From Liopterus haemorrhoidalis (Eukaryota > Arthropoda > Insecta > Coleoptera > Dytiscidae), in the NCBI GenBank assembly GCA_963971575.1, contig OZ020624.1:29710356-29774355 (forward strand): DNA of 64,000 nt, written 5' to 3'. The notes under the pieces are model-generated. The model saw nothing but the letters and a program-made list of their open reading frames with translations, made no database searches and had not been told where the DNA came from. Made by a program: the position numbers and the translations under genes. This document shows, piece by piece, positions 31,569 through 41,769 of the stretch. Each line of letters opens with the position of its first letter. The stretch's first letter is position 1.

Positions 31569-31723
31569 CAGAAAGCGCCAATTGAAATTCAGTTTTCAAA
31601 ATTGTAATTCAAACAGTGTCAATTAAAATTCAGATTAGTAAATTGTAGTTCAGAAAATGTCAATTGTAATTCGGATTAGTAAATTGTAATTTAGAAAGTG
31701 CCAATTGTAGTTCACAAAATAAC
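31569..31723. repeat. 41-bp minisatellite, about 3.8 copies
   Basis: Units at 31569-31609, 31610-31650, 31651-31691 and a partial from 31692 share CAGAAANTGNCAATTG, AATTCNGATTAGTAAA and TTGTA(A/G)TT. The two central units are the most alike. It lies directly upstream of the LINE fragment at 31745. Confidence 0.85.
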
Positions 31724-31744
31724 TGACGATTACCATATTGACAA

Positions 31745-32215
31745 TATAGTGCTGCTCATAGTAAAGGGAAAGACTTAGGTGTACTATTTAGACACGATTT
31801 TAATTTTAGTGACCACATAGACAATATAGTGAATAGTGCCATAAAAACTTTAGGATTTATACTAAGAAACAGTGGTAGTTTTAAGATATCTACAGCTTAG
31901 TTACTATACTGTGCACTAGTTCGACCTAAATTAGACTACGCGAATACGATCTGGAGACCAAAAACAATGTCCCACAAAAATCAAATAGAAAAAGTACAAA
32001 AGAGATTTGTAATTAACCTAACCCTGAAATTAACCGGAACATATCCTTTTCGAATCTTTTATCAAACCAGTTAAAAAACCTAACTCTCAATAAAAGCAAT
32101 AAATTTCAAACATTAGAATGGAAACGCGATATCCACACTTTGAATTTTGCGTTTAAATTATTTAATTATAAGGTAGATGCACCAGAACTTCTTCAAAATT
32201 TAAATATTCGAGTAC
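31745..32215 (+). pseudogene. LINE C-terminal RT fragment (KDLGV type)
   Basis: The plus strand reads KDLGVLFRHDFNFSDHIDNI, VNSAIKTLGFILRNSGSFKI, a stop, LLYCALVRPKLDYANTIWRP, KTMSHKNQIEKVQKRF and further diverged sequence. This is the RT thumb and post-RT region of a CR1/jockey-like LINE. The 23355-23745 block is the same family on the other strand. Stops near 31900, 32072 and later show decay. Confidence 0.82.
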
Positions 32216-32219
32216 CTGA

Positions 32220-34008
32220 CAAGATTGAGAATTAAATATGATCACTTATTTAAAATTTCAGAATCTATGTCACCACTGAACAAAATGCTTAGTCTAGTAA
32301 ATAAGCAAGTCTCTGATAAAGATTTTGATATCTTTTACGACAATTATGACGAACGATGTGACGAGAAAGTAAAATGTGGAAGTAAATGTCTATGTGTCCT
32401 TGAAATGAGCCAGTAGTGCCTAGCTGCTCTACTATCGAAAATTTGTTAATATAAAAATAAATTAGACTAGTTATATTGTATTTTATTGCATGTTTATTGT
32501 TATTATTATATTGGTATCTGATCTAGTCACCTGATAAAATCAGGTGTGTTGCGTTAGGTTAGGCTGCCCCGATAAGAATGAGAATGGGTCCAGAACCACC
32601 GTTTTCTACCTACTTAGGAGTCTATAAAATTAATCGCGGCTGGCAGGAATTTGGAGATTATCCTCAACTTTTCCCGTCTTAAGAAATAACCGTGAAATAT
32701 CAGTGGCTTGCTACAAATTAAATCAAAATATTAACAACACATCAAAAATTGAGAGAAAATCAATCGTGATGCTGATTAATTTCTTGTCAGTGGGTAAATA
32801 ATGTTTAAGATATTTGTCCGTTGCTCGTTGTAGAATGCAAACGTTTACCAACTGCAAGCGCAGGGTTTTGATGAAAATTGTGTGATGAGGATAAACACAA
32901 ATATCCATGTCTTGGTCGGTATTTGACCCGAGTCCTTTATGAGATACAGGCTCATAATATCTTAGTAAGACCAGTAAAAAGTGATTTAACATTTAACATT
33001 TTGTCATGTATTTATAGAACAATCTAGACAAGCGACTGTTGTTCCATTAATAAATAACTAACTAGTCTGTGAGGGTGAAAACTGTTTGTATCGTGGACAT
33101 GTCGTCGAGTTTTACCCACATCTTAACACGTCTGTCATTGTCTCAAACAAATGAATACACAAATGTCCACAAACTGTCATTATGAATAAACTGTAAACTC
33201 TCTAGAGAAACGTCTATGTCTCCATCCGCCATTTTCCTCAGATATAACCCTGTAGTTTTTAGAAAGTACGTGCTCGAGCGATTTGATTCCGTGAATGTAT
33301 AACAGTCAAAGCACGTAGTTTTAGCTCCGCTTGTATTACTTCGACCTTGCTTTTCGTAAAGCTTTTACGAAAAGGAATAACTGCTGAATAAGAACCTAGA
33401 GGTACTAAACTAAAAAATATAAATGAAATTAGCTAACTATTTGAAACGGTTTAAGGGAGAATGAAGGGTCTTTAAGGGAAGCAATTTACGTTAGAAATAC
33501 ACTAAAGGAGGAAAGAACTGTATTAGTAGATGTTGATGTCGTTCGAATAGCCTTTCCTACTTAAATCGAGAAATAATGAAGATGAACAATCTGAACAAAA
33601 AACTAAATCTTTACAAAAACTTCTGCATGTTTACCACAAGTTTCTTTATTTTATTTTTTTAAATAACAAACTTCCGACAAGTTACGAATCCGGATCTCTG
33701 GGAGTATTGATAAAAAGTTTTATTTTGAAATTATCAGATGATATCAAAATGAATTATTATACAGCTAAAGTCTTGTCACACTAAGGGTTTCTACCGTTGC
33801 GTTTATCTCAGTTTCGTCGCAGAATGCGGTAGCAGTCATGTGGTCTCTAATTTAAAATCATGTGTTGTTACCATTTTGTCAAACTTGACGTTTTTATAGT
33901 ATATTTTTTTTTTATTGTAGACAGCGAAAGAATTTGAACAAATCTTTATTTTGTTTTTAAAATAGTATGTCTTACGACCACAATGTTTTAGTAACGAAAC
34001 TCCAATCA
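32220..34008. other. non-coding interval with short shared repeats
   Basis: No gene. A palindromic run at 32514-32558 (GATCTAGTCACCTGATAAAA and CAGGTGTGTTGCG) resembles the insertion at 17880-18105. A segment at 32588-32616 (AGAACCACCGTTTTCTACCT) is the inverse of one at 2731-2758. Confidence 0.4.
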
Positions 34009-34009
34009 G

Positions 34010-35065
34010 CCGTATGAATAAAGTTGAAGTAAATGCTCATAGGTAGAAGGTAGAAGTAAAAGCATTTGCTTCGAGTAAAAGGTCGGAGTAAAAGCATTTG
34101 CTTCTTTTTATATGAATAATGATTACCTTTTACTTACAAATCAATGCTTCTACCGGTGAGTAAAATGTCAAGACGATGTGTTTATGTTGAAACCTGAAAA
34201 TCAGTATTTTTCAAAATCGTACTACTTCTTTCTGATTGCTGTCAACTTTAAATTAGTCTATAAACACTATCAAAACTGTACTAGTGCTGTACTGAGTTCC
34301 ATGTTTGACATATCAATTTATTTTTATTGGTGTAAAGTCATGTACACCTACACTTGGAAACATTTCACTGGCATCACAAATTGCCTATACATTTACCATA
34401 GGTTTTCCTTTACGATTGACATATTCATCTTCATGGATCTTCGGTTTTTCTTTCCCTATATGTGTACAATCAATGACACCAACTGCGGTTGGAAAACGGT
34501 AGTTACTTTGCTACATTTTTTTCGCCTCCACTAATAAATTTTGGGAAGTAAGAAATTTAATCCAGTTGCCAGCTTGTGCAACAATTTGATCAACACCACT
34601 GCTGACAGTCAGTGATAATGTGGATTGCTCCACCCCAAGTTCCTCACCGATACTTCTTTGAAATCCAAGATCAGCTAGATATCTCAACAAAAAAAAGTTA
34701 CCTAAAAATTATTAGCTAAACACTCCATGTTCTTCTGTTCAAAACGAAACTATTATGTCAGTACGACGTGATGAAGAACGATGCCTATAATGTTTCATAT
34801 TTCTTAAATGCACAATATTCGCCATGGCAATTAGTTCACTACAACACTTTTTCACAAGTGAGTATATGCATTTGCTTTTAATTTAAAGTAAAAGATCTGT
34901 TTTATTCATAACCATTTACTTCTATCTTGAGCAAAAGATCAACAAAAAAGCATTTGCTTCTTACTCATAAGTAGAAGGTTTTGCTTGTATTTTTTATTCA
35001 TATTGTTGGGAGGATTTGCTTCATAATTTGCAAGTAAAAGGTTATGCTTATTTTTATTCATACGG
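34010..35065 (-). mobile_element. PIF/Harbinger-type element with 13-bp TIRs
   Basis: CCGTATGAATAAA at 34010-34022 and its exact inverse at 35053-35065 bound a 1056-bp element. Subterminal regions on both sides carry repeated AAAGCATTTGCTTC words. The interior holds a minus-strand Harbinger transposase relic. I could not verify a 3-bp target duplication, so the exact ends may shift by a few bases. Confidence 0.75.
34205..34700 (-). pseudogene. Harbinger transposase fragment
   Basis: On the minus strand: LRYLADLGFQRSIGEELGVE, QSTLSLTVSSGVDQIVAQAG, NWIKFLTSQNLLVEAKKM, a stop, then FPTAVGVIDCTHIGKEKP, KIHEDEYVNRKGKPMVNV, a stop and AICDASEMFPSVG. GVIDCTHI carries the first catalytic aspartate, and EYVNRKGKxxxNVQxIC is the next conserved block of PIF/Harbinger nucleases. 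The second D and the E are missing and at least two stops are present. Harbinger elements normally also encode a MADF/Myb-like protein; none is seen. Confidence 0.87.
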
Positions 35066-35069
35066 AATT

Positions 35070-35975
35070 CCAATTTTATTCGCATCAACTTAATATTAAG
35101 TTATTGACAATTTAACTTTGTGCAACGCAGTTACGGATAAAAGGTTATTAAAATTGCAACGACAATGGCAAAATTTTCAACTGCAGTCAGTATATTATCA
35201 AATTAGTGAAATATAACAACATTATCCCTTTTAACAACATTTAATTCTAATCAACACCTACGTTGTTATTCAAATTTGTTGTTGTTTTGTTCTCTCATTC
35301 AGTATTACCATTCAACTTTTCAGAATCCAATTTTAGTATATCCTTGTTGCTGAGTGGACATCCATTAGCAAAATTCATCTCCTGTTAACTGTTTTAAAGT
35401 AGGCTAATGTCCATACACATAATATCTGCAGGCATTCATTGGGTATCGTACGTGGATATCTTCGTTTATTAGACTCGACGGCATTATAACCTATTAAATT
35501 AACATTTGCTTTTGTCTCCTCAGGCCCAAATAGCTCTTTATTGTGGAAATGGACAATATTACAATACATGTACTACAATGTTAGCTACGAACAGGAAAAT
35601 TGATTAATGAAAAAGAAATTTAACAGGATAAAATGAGAGATGGACACCTGGAGATTGAAATCTTACTAAAGGATGGTAATAATGTAGATAAAACGAAAAA
35701 CTTGAAATTCAACCAACATTACAAAAAAATCTCCAGCTTAGCGAGAGATGGAGAGTGTTCTAAAGGCATTTTAAAGTAACCCACGACAGATTTGTATACA
35801 ATAAGCTGCTCTAGTTCGCATCCAGTTAGTCCAATGACTCTAGAGTCAATCACAGTCTTCTAGTCCGTTGATTTTCAAGCAAAGTCGGGTCAGTTGCAGT
35901 TAGATAGTTAACATTTTTGGCACACAACAATGATAACTATTCGCGCCTAACACGTCCCATCTAAATGACTAGAGT
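35070..35975. other. non-coding interval
   Basis: No gene or repeat end recognised. Confidence 0.4.
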
Positions 35976-35981
35976 ATATAT

Positions 35982-36528
35982 TGTCACGTGGGTGGTTTGA
36001 TTGAGACACAACTCCTGGTTTCAACATAGCAAATTTATTAAATATGTATATCACATTTACAATATATGTTTGAATTGGTCCATGGAGTTGGGGAAGTCTT
36101 TGGTCCACCCCGTGTTGGACAGGATCGGCTTGGACCTATCTCCGAGGCGGGGGCTACCCATCCGGAAATCGAGGAGCCTGGAGAAGTCTTCTCCCACTCA
36201 CATGGCCACTACTTGCTTGGCTTCACTCTCGATAAAAGAATCTGGCGTCAGTGTCGTGGTCGTCACCTTCTGGACTAATACGTGCAGAGGAGTTGGCTAT
36301 GTTCCACTAACTCCATATTTTGTGACTGCCAGTCTTTATGTAACGAAAATTAACCCAGTTCCAATATTCATTCGTCATGACAAATATTTCCTCATTATGA
36401 AAATGCGATGTCTGCATTTTCGTAATCATGCCACATACGTCAGACGCTGACGAATAGTTTTTAATCAGACAGCTGACCGTCACAATGTCTAGATGTCGTA
36501 ATCCTGACCTAGGATTACCTATGTGACA
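35982..36528 (+). mobile_element. solo LTR (gypsy-like), copy 2
   Basis: This is a 547-bp close copy of 15779-16324 in the same orientation, with the same TGTCAC and GTGACA ends and its own ATAT duplication at 35978-35981 and 36529-36532. Flanks on both sides differ from copy 1, so these are two independent solo LTRs and not the two ends of one 20-kb element. No retroviral-type genes are adjacent. Confidence 0.85.
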
Positions 36529-36739
36529 ATATTAAAAATAATAAATTAAACAATAAATAAATAAAAGCTTATACACATAATAACATAAATCTTACATGGA
36601 CAAACAAAAATAAATATGATAAAAGTATATTCGAAAAATTAAATATACGCAGGGTGATGGTAGGAGGCTGCTAACAGACCAATTTATAAAATGCATTAAA
36701 ATAAGGTGCAAGACTACACAGATAAAAAAGTATTTTGAT

Positions 36740-37685
36740 TCCCTCACGAAGAGGACGATTTAAAAATCTTCAAGATAAGTTCTACTGCAGCTTATCATAA
36801 AGCGTTGCAACAGGATCTCGATTCCATCTTCCAATGGTGCACAGCAAACAACTTGTGGTTCAACATGGCCAAGTGCAAATATATCAAGTTCTCTAAAAAA
36901 GGAGAACCGTCGAACGTTGTGTATTCACTAGACAATACACCTTTAGATGAAACCAAAGATATAAAGGATTTGGGCGTCTTATTTAGAGCGACCTTAATTT
37001 TACTGCCCACATCAAGACAATCACCAGCAACTCATTACGCACGTTGGGCTTCAGAAAAAGACAGTCTGTCAGCTTCAGAAGTTTACATACTATCAAAGTC
37101 CTGTTCAATTCTTTAGTGAAGTGTCAGTTAGAATACGCCACATCTATATCGTCTCCAACCCAACAGAGTTTGATTAACAGACTGGAAAACGTGTAAATTT
37201 TGTAATTATGCACTTTATAAATCGGGTATTTATTACAGTGCTGTACCGAGAGCTGAACGACTATCCGCACTTAATTTGAAACCTCTACCAGATAGGCGTC
37301 GGATTTTCGACTAATGCCTACTCCATAAGATAATGAACGGTACCACTGACGTTCCTGACATCCTCGCTAAAGTTGGACTGAGAGTTGCAGCTTACCCAAC
37401 AAGGAACGTGGTTTTATTCCACTTGCCCAGGCGCCGAACATCTTACGGACTCAACTCCAGCCTGGACAGAATGTGCAAGCTCTACAACGACCTGGCCCCG
37501 GATTTGGATATTATGTGCTTACATTGCATTTAAAAATAATCTAAACCGTTTACTCTAGTCCTGATTATTTAGCATCTTTGTGTTTTTAATATATTTTTTG
37601 TAATTATTTTTGTTGTTTTTAATATTGTGTAATTTAGGTAATTTTATCCTGTATACACTTAAGTTAATAAATAAATAAATAAGAG
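36740..37685 (+). pseudogene. LINE RT (FADDLKIF type) 3' half with (AAAT)n tail
   Basis: The plus strand carries EDDLKIFKISS (normally FADDLKIF), LQQDLDSIFQWCTANNLWFN, MAKCKYIKFSKKG, NTPLDETKDIKDLGVLFR, a rearranged stretch, CQLEYATSISSPTQQSLINR, and after further frameshifts RTSYGLNSSLDRMCKLYNDL followed by a stop. An AT-rich 3' UTR ends in an AAAT repeat (about 37655-37682). This is the RT palm to C-terminus of a LINE in the FADDLK group, different from the YADDTT-type copies elsewhere. Several frameshifts make it a pseudogene. Confidence 0.82.
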
Positions 37686-37689
37686 TAGG

Positions 37690-37905
37690 AAGTAGGAACC
37701 AGTGAGTCACTTCTTTACGCAAACGATCTTAAGCTGTTTCGTGTGATCAACAATTCGGAGGACTGCCTGCTGTTGCAAAAAGACTTAAATAGTGTAGAAC
37801 TGGTGCGAAAAAATAAACTCAAAATGAATATCAGTGCAAAGTTATATCCTTTACACGTAATATAAACAAAATAATCCACGATTACTATGTTGACAATGCT
37901 GATCT
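37690..37905 (+). pseudogene. LINE RT palm fragment (YANDLKLF)
   Basis: SESLLYANDLKLFRVINNSE, DCLLLQKDLNSVEL and KNKLKMNIS match the RT active-site region (YADDLKLFR) and the following helix of a LINE. The second D position is changed, A-N-D. It abuts the AAAT tail of the previous LINE and a mariner fragment downstream, so it is a sliver between insertions. Confidence 0.75.
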
Positions 37906-37911
37906 CAAAGA

Positions 37912-38080
37912 AAAGGCGTGATATTGACACGACAATGCTCGCCCTCATACCGCCAAGCTGACCCAAGAAACCATTGAAAAAATGGGTTGGAAGATACCAC
38001 CTCATCCTCCCCTACAGTCCAGATTTGGCTCCCTCTGATTTTCATTTGTTTAAAATAAATTAAAACAACAGAAGAAAAAG
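37912..38080 (+). pseudogene. mariner transposase fragment around D2-D3
   Basis: DTTM-like noise gives way to HDNARPHTAKLTQETIEKMG, WKIPPHPP and, after a frameshift, YSPDLAPSDFHLFK. The two aspartates of the mariner DD34D signature (HDNA and PSD) are both visible. The N-terminal DNA-binding half is absent, and the fragment is cut on its right by the ERFHQ(D) element starting at 38089. Confidence 0.82.
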
Positions 38081-38088
38081 CTATAATA

Positions 38089-39176
38089 ACACAGGTCAAC
38101 AAACACGAGTAGTAAACACGAGGTAGACTCATTCTGCTATATTTACGGCGAATTTATCAAAACAAGAGATAAAAAAATTACTTTAGCTAGAAATTTAAAG
38201 ATTTGTAAAGCCTATATCAAAGATCAAATCGGTAATATTTGAACCACAACTCATTAACTCAAAAGACTTAAATGACTTAGTTAGAGATCTGAACCTGCCC
38301 AAAAGTAAAGCAGAAATCCTAGCTTCTCGGTTGAAACAGTGGAATTTGCTTGAGACAAATGTATCAATAAGTGATCAAAGAAAGCGTTATGAAGCATTTT
38401 CTTGCTATTTCACTAAAGAAGACGGACTTTCTTATTGTATTAATGTGAAAGGATTATTTGAAGAAATCGGAATCTCACGCATTACTTCTGACTGTCGTCT
38501 TTTCATAGACAGTTCTACAAATAGTTTAAATGCTGCCCTTCTGCGTAATCGAAATAAATTTCTATGTCTTCCTTTGGATCATTCCGTAATGCTCAAAGAA
38601 AATTCTCAAAACCGAGTAGACAGTTACAAAGAGCTTATTGCAACTATGCTTGATAACTTTAAACTCATGGGTTCCAGAATATCCCTTAAAGTGCATATGT
38701 TACATGCTTACTTGGACCAATTTAAAGATAACATGGGAGTCTATTCGAAAGAACAAGGTGAACGTTTTCATCAAGACGTGATGGACTTTGAACGTCGCTA
38801 TCAGAGGCAATACAATGAGAGTATGATGGGGGACTATATTTGGGGGATAATACGAGAAAGTCCATACAATCACAGAAGGAATATGAAAAATAATCATTCC
38901 TAAACTTTTTTATATATTCTGTTACAGTAAGTTGTTTGTTTCGAATGGTTTTCTTGTAAATAAAACTGATTCAAATTCATAACAAGAGTTTGTATTACTT
39001 TTACATACAATGAAGGTCTGAAAAAAGGGAAATTTTCTTAAAATTCCGTAATTTCATTCTGATAGCTACAAAAGTAAACTTTTTCTGGTAAAACTATTTT
39101 TTCTTTAATTAATAATGTAGAAGAAATAAAAATCTGATATGCAAAACCCAGACTCAAAATTCCTGTTGACCGGTGT
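38089..39176 (+). mobile_element. TIR-bounded element carrying the ERFHQ(D)-family gene, copy A
   Basis: The left end ACACAGGTCAACA (38089-38101) and the right end, inverse of ACACCGGTCAACA (39164-39176), enclose 1088 bp with the ERFHQ(D) coding remnant on the plus strand. The same terminal word, ACACTGGTCAACA, bounds a second copy at 52431-53150. Near the right end both copies also share a CAGATTTTT word and TAGATTACAC at the outer edge. This supports a defined mobile unit of about 1.1 kb or more whose gene is the ERFHQ(D) protein. The target duplication could not be settled. Confidence 0.75.
38102..38903 (+). pseudogene. ERFHQ(D)-family protein, internally deleted
   Basis: After the TIR the reading is EVDSFCYIYGEFIKT, a CYxCGEF-like start. 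A frame break near 38210 is followed by one open frame: LNDLVRDLNLPKSKAEILAS, RLKQWNLLE, LFEEIGISRITSDC, RLFIDSSTNSLNAALL, PLDHSVMLKE, YKELIATMLDNFKLMGSRIS, LKVHMLHAYLDQFKDNMG, KEQGERFHQDVMDFERRY and MMGDYIWGIIRESPYNH. Relatives have a long central region (GYTKxxCFLC, LPPLHIKLG, FVGPQI, FLGN) between HSVMLKE and YKEL; it is deleted here but present in the 10160-10765 fragment. FIDSSxxSLxAALL resembles the first strands of an RNase H-like fold and GERFHQD supplies a late acidic residue, so a DDE-type transposase is possible; that is my inference. The family has no function I know of. Confidence 0.8.
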
Positions 39177-39479
39177 AATCTACCAAATCAAAAAATTGGC
39201 AAAAGAGAATTTTAAGGAAAGAGCCAGAAATTAAATATGTTGTTTTAAAGAAAATTATGTATGTAAATATAGAAATATAGATAAAATATAATATAAATTT
39301 AAACAAAACAATTGATTGATTGATTGTAATATGGTGTCAGGAATACTGTCAGTTTACTGACAACTGTTTACGGAACTATTCTACGTTATTGGTGCTCGCT
39401 AAAAAAATCCGATTTGTATCAATGTTCATTCACTTCATCAGTACTGACTTTGCACGATCAATATTGTTTTCAATATTCG

Positions 39480-40785
39480 TTGAAACTTTTTATTATTGTC
39501 GTTATTTGATTATAAAAGTAGTTAAATCAACATCTTTTGCCTTAGTGATCTCTTTATTCGTCTTTCTGAATGATGATATTGCTAGAAAAGCCTTAAGAGC
39601 TCTTTAAGCAAAAATAAACAAGGTTCTAGAATAATCTGATGGTGAAGTAAGTTGACCAAAACAATATAAAAGACATCTGTGAAGCCAAACCGGAAAAGAA
39701 TGCGCAAGAAAAGACATACACCAATGAAAATAAAATATTTCTGATGAAACGAGGTTCTAGAATCATCTGAAGGTGTAGTAATTGACCAAAACAATATAAA
39801 AGACATCTGTGTAGCCAAACTGGTAAACAGTGCTGAAGAAAAGACAAAGAGCAATGAAAATAGAGTATTTCTGGCTGATGAGAAAACAGTTGAGTGAATT
39901 TATATAGTTTTACTTATAGGAAAGTACCAGATGCCATAATTTCTCATAAAAATCAATGACTGGTTATTGTTGTCGTTATTTGATTATAAGAATAGTTCAA
40001 TTAACATCTTTTGCCTTAGTGAATATCTTTATTCGTCTTTCTAAATAATGATGTCGCTAGGAATGACTTAAGATATCTTTAAGCAAAAAGAAACGAGGTT
40101 CTAGAATCATCTGAAGGTGTAGTAATTGACCAAAACAATATAAAAGACATCTGTGTAGCCAAACCGGAAAAGAATGCGCAAGAAAAGACATACACCAATG
40201 AAAATAGAGTATTTCTGATGAAACGAGGTTCTAGAATCATCTGAAGGTGTAGTAATTGACCAAATCAATATAAAAGACATCTGTGTAGCCAAACTGGTAA
40301 ACAGTGCTGAAGAAAAGACAAAGAGCAATGAAAATAGAGTATTTCTGGCTGATGAGAAAACAGTTGAGTGAATTTATGTAGTTTTACTTATAGGAAAGTA
40401 CCAGATGCCATAATTTCTCATAAAAATCAATGACTGGTTATTGTTGTCGTTATTTGATTATAAGAATAGTTCAATTATCATCTTTTGCCTTAATGAATCT
40501 CTTTATTCGTCTTTCTAAATAATGATGTCGCTAGAAAAGACTTAAGATCTCTTTAAGCAAAATGAAACGAGGTTCTAGAATCATCTGAAGGTGTAGTAAT
40601 TGACCAAAACAATATAAAAGACATCTGTGAAGCCAAACTAGAAAACAGTGCTCAAAAAAGACATAGAGCAATGAAAATATGGTATTTCTGGCTGATGAGA
40701 AAACAGTTGAGTAAATTTCTATAATTTTACTTAAAAGAAACTTCCAGTTGCCATAAGTTCTCATAAAAATCAATAAGACTTTTCT
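39480..40785. repeat. higher-order tandem repeat, 475-bp period (131 + 344)
   Basis: AGGTTCTAGAAT occurs at 39621, 39752, 40096, 40226 and 40570, so intervals alternate 131, 344, 130, 344. A short block (ACCAAAACAATATAAAAGAC, then ATCTGTGTAGCCAAAC) appears at every step, and a longer tail (GATGAGAAAACAGTTGAGTG to CAATGACTGG and TTGTCGTTATTTGATTATAA) follows only every second one. The array thus has about 2.7 higher-order units with high identity. Open frames inside on the minus strand (73-90 codons) repeat with the array and are not independent genes. Confidence 0.92.
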
Positions 40786-40789
40786 AACT

Positions 40790-41520
40790 TTTACAAAAAA
40801 GCCAATATTTTAGATCTTATAACAAAAGGAAAACCAATGTTTTAACGATATCACAGTCGGAACATTACATTCAGATAATCGACTTTCCGACAATGCAAAC
40901 GAAAAATATTCTATCATAAACAACGTGACAAACAGAAAAAAAAAATAATAATCTTTTTTCATCCCTCCAGCATTATTCACCCCTTGTGAAAAGTTTACAA
41001 CAGGAAAAAAATATAAAATTAATACATAAAAAAGTCATTCAATATGACGGATACAGCAATAAGTTATTATAGTGGGTGGTAGAAATATTTTACTGGAATC
41101 AACACATTTTTGTTGTGTTTTTAGGGCCTTAAATTTACTAAAATGGACTTCTATGTAGGTCGAATCGATAAGAGAAAAATAAAAATACGAGCATTCTGCA
41201 GAAATGGAAGTTTATTCAACTCACCACAAGAACTGGATATAAATTTAATCTAGACTAATATAATAAAGCCTTTTATTAATCTAGCCTCAACCAAAAATAG
41301 ATGAATTAAAAATTTTTCTCATGCGGTTTACATTTTAAGCTTGATTGAATTATGATCCGTGGTTTGATGGTGATGAAACAGGGAAATTTTTTAAAAATGT
41401 TCCAGTTTGGCTCAAGGTAATTGGCTAGTATTGGTATATTTTGGCTCTAATAAATCCCTGCCCGATACTTTTTATCGAAATTCAAAATCGTACATCACTG
41501 ACATATTTTCAAGTCTAAAT
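40790..41520. other. non-coding interval
   Basis: No gene recognised. Confidence 0.4.
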
Positions 41521-41524
41521 AGGT

Positions 41525-41755
41525 AAAGACTATAGCGAACTAAATAATTTTTTCTGGAGTACCACAAGGCAGCGTATTTTGGCCAATTCTGTACCTTCTG
41601 TTTACTACAGACCTACCAATAGGGTATTGTATTATTCATTTGTAAGGTCCCAACTTGAGTATTCTTCCCTGATTTGGAATTCTGCTTGTGGTTAAAACAT
41701 AGAACTACTCGAAAATGTTCAAAGAAAATTTTAAAAATATATGTACTACAAACTA
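41525..41755 (+). pseudogene. LINE RT relic, internally deleted
   Basis: FSGVPQGSVFWPILYLLF is followed after TTDLPI by YYSFVRSQLEYSSLIWNSAC, so the YADD region and thumb are deleted and the palm turn is joined to the post-RT region. NIELLENVQRKFLKYMYY continues. It lies immediately 5' of another LINE RT at 41770. Confidence 0.75.
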
Positions 41756-41769
41756 CAAGTATCCCTGTC

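Noticed and set aside
15779..36528. One 20-kb LTR retrotransposon with the two LTRs as its ends
   Set aside because: Each LTR has its own ATAT duplication on both sides and the interval holds unrelated elements and satellites.
38331..38903. A partial host gene of unknown function (190 codons open)
   Set aside because: It sits between inverted termini shared with another copy, lacks the central region of its family and has degenerate siblings in the window, so a mobile origin fits better.
39582..40773. Several hydrophobic minus-strand frames (73-90 codons) that resemble each other
   Set aside because: They repeat with the 475-bp tandem array and have no start or domain evidence; they are by-products of the repeat.
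39480..40785. CRISPR-like array
   Set aside because: Repeat and spacer lengths (131 and 344 bp) do not fit, the intervening parts are themselves repeated, and the DNA is clearly animal.
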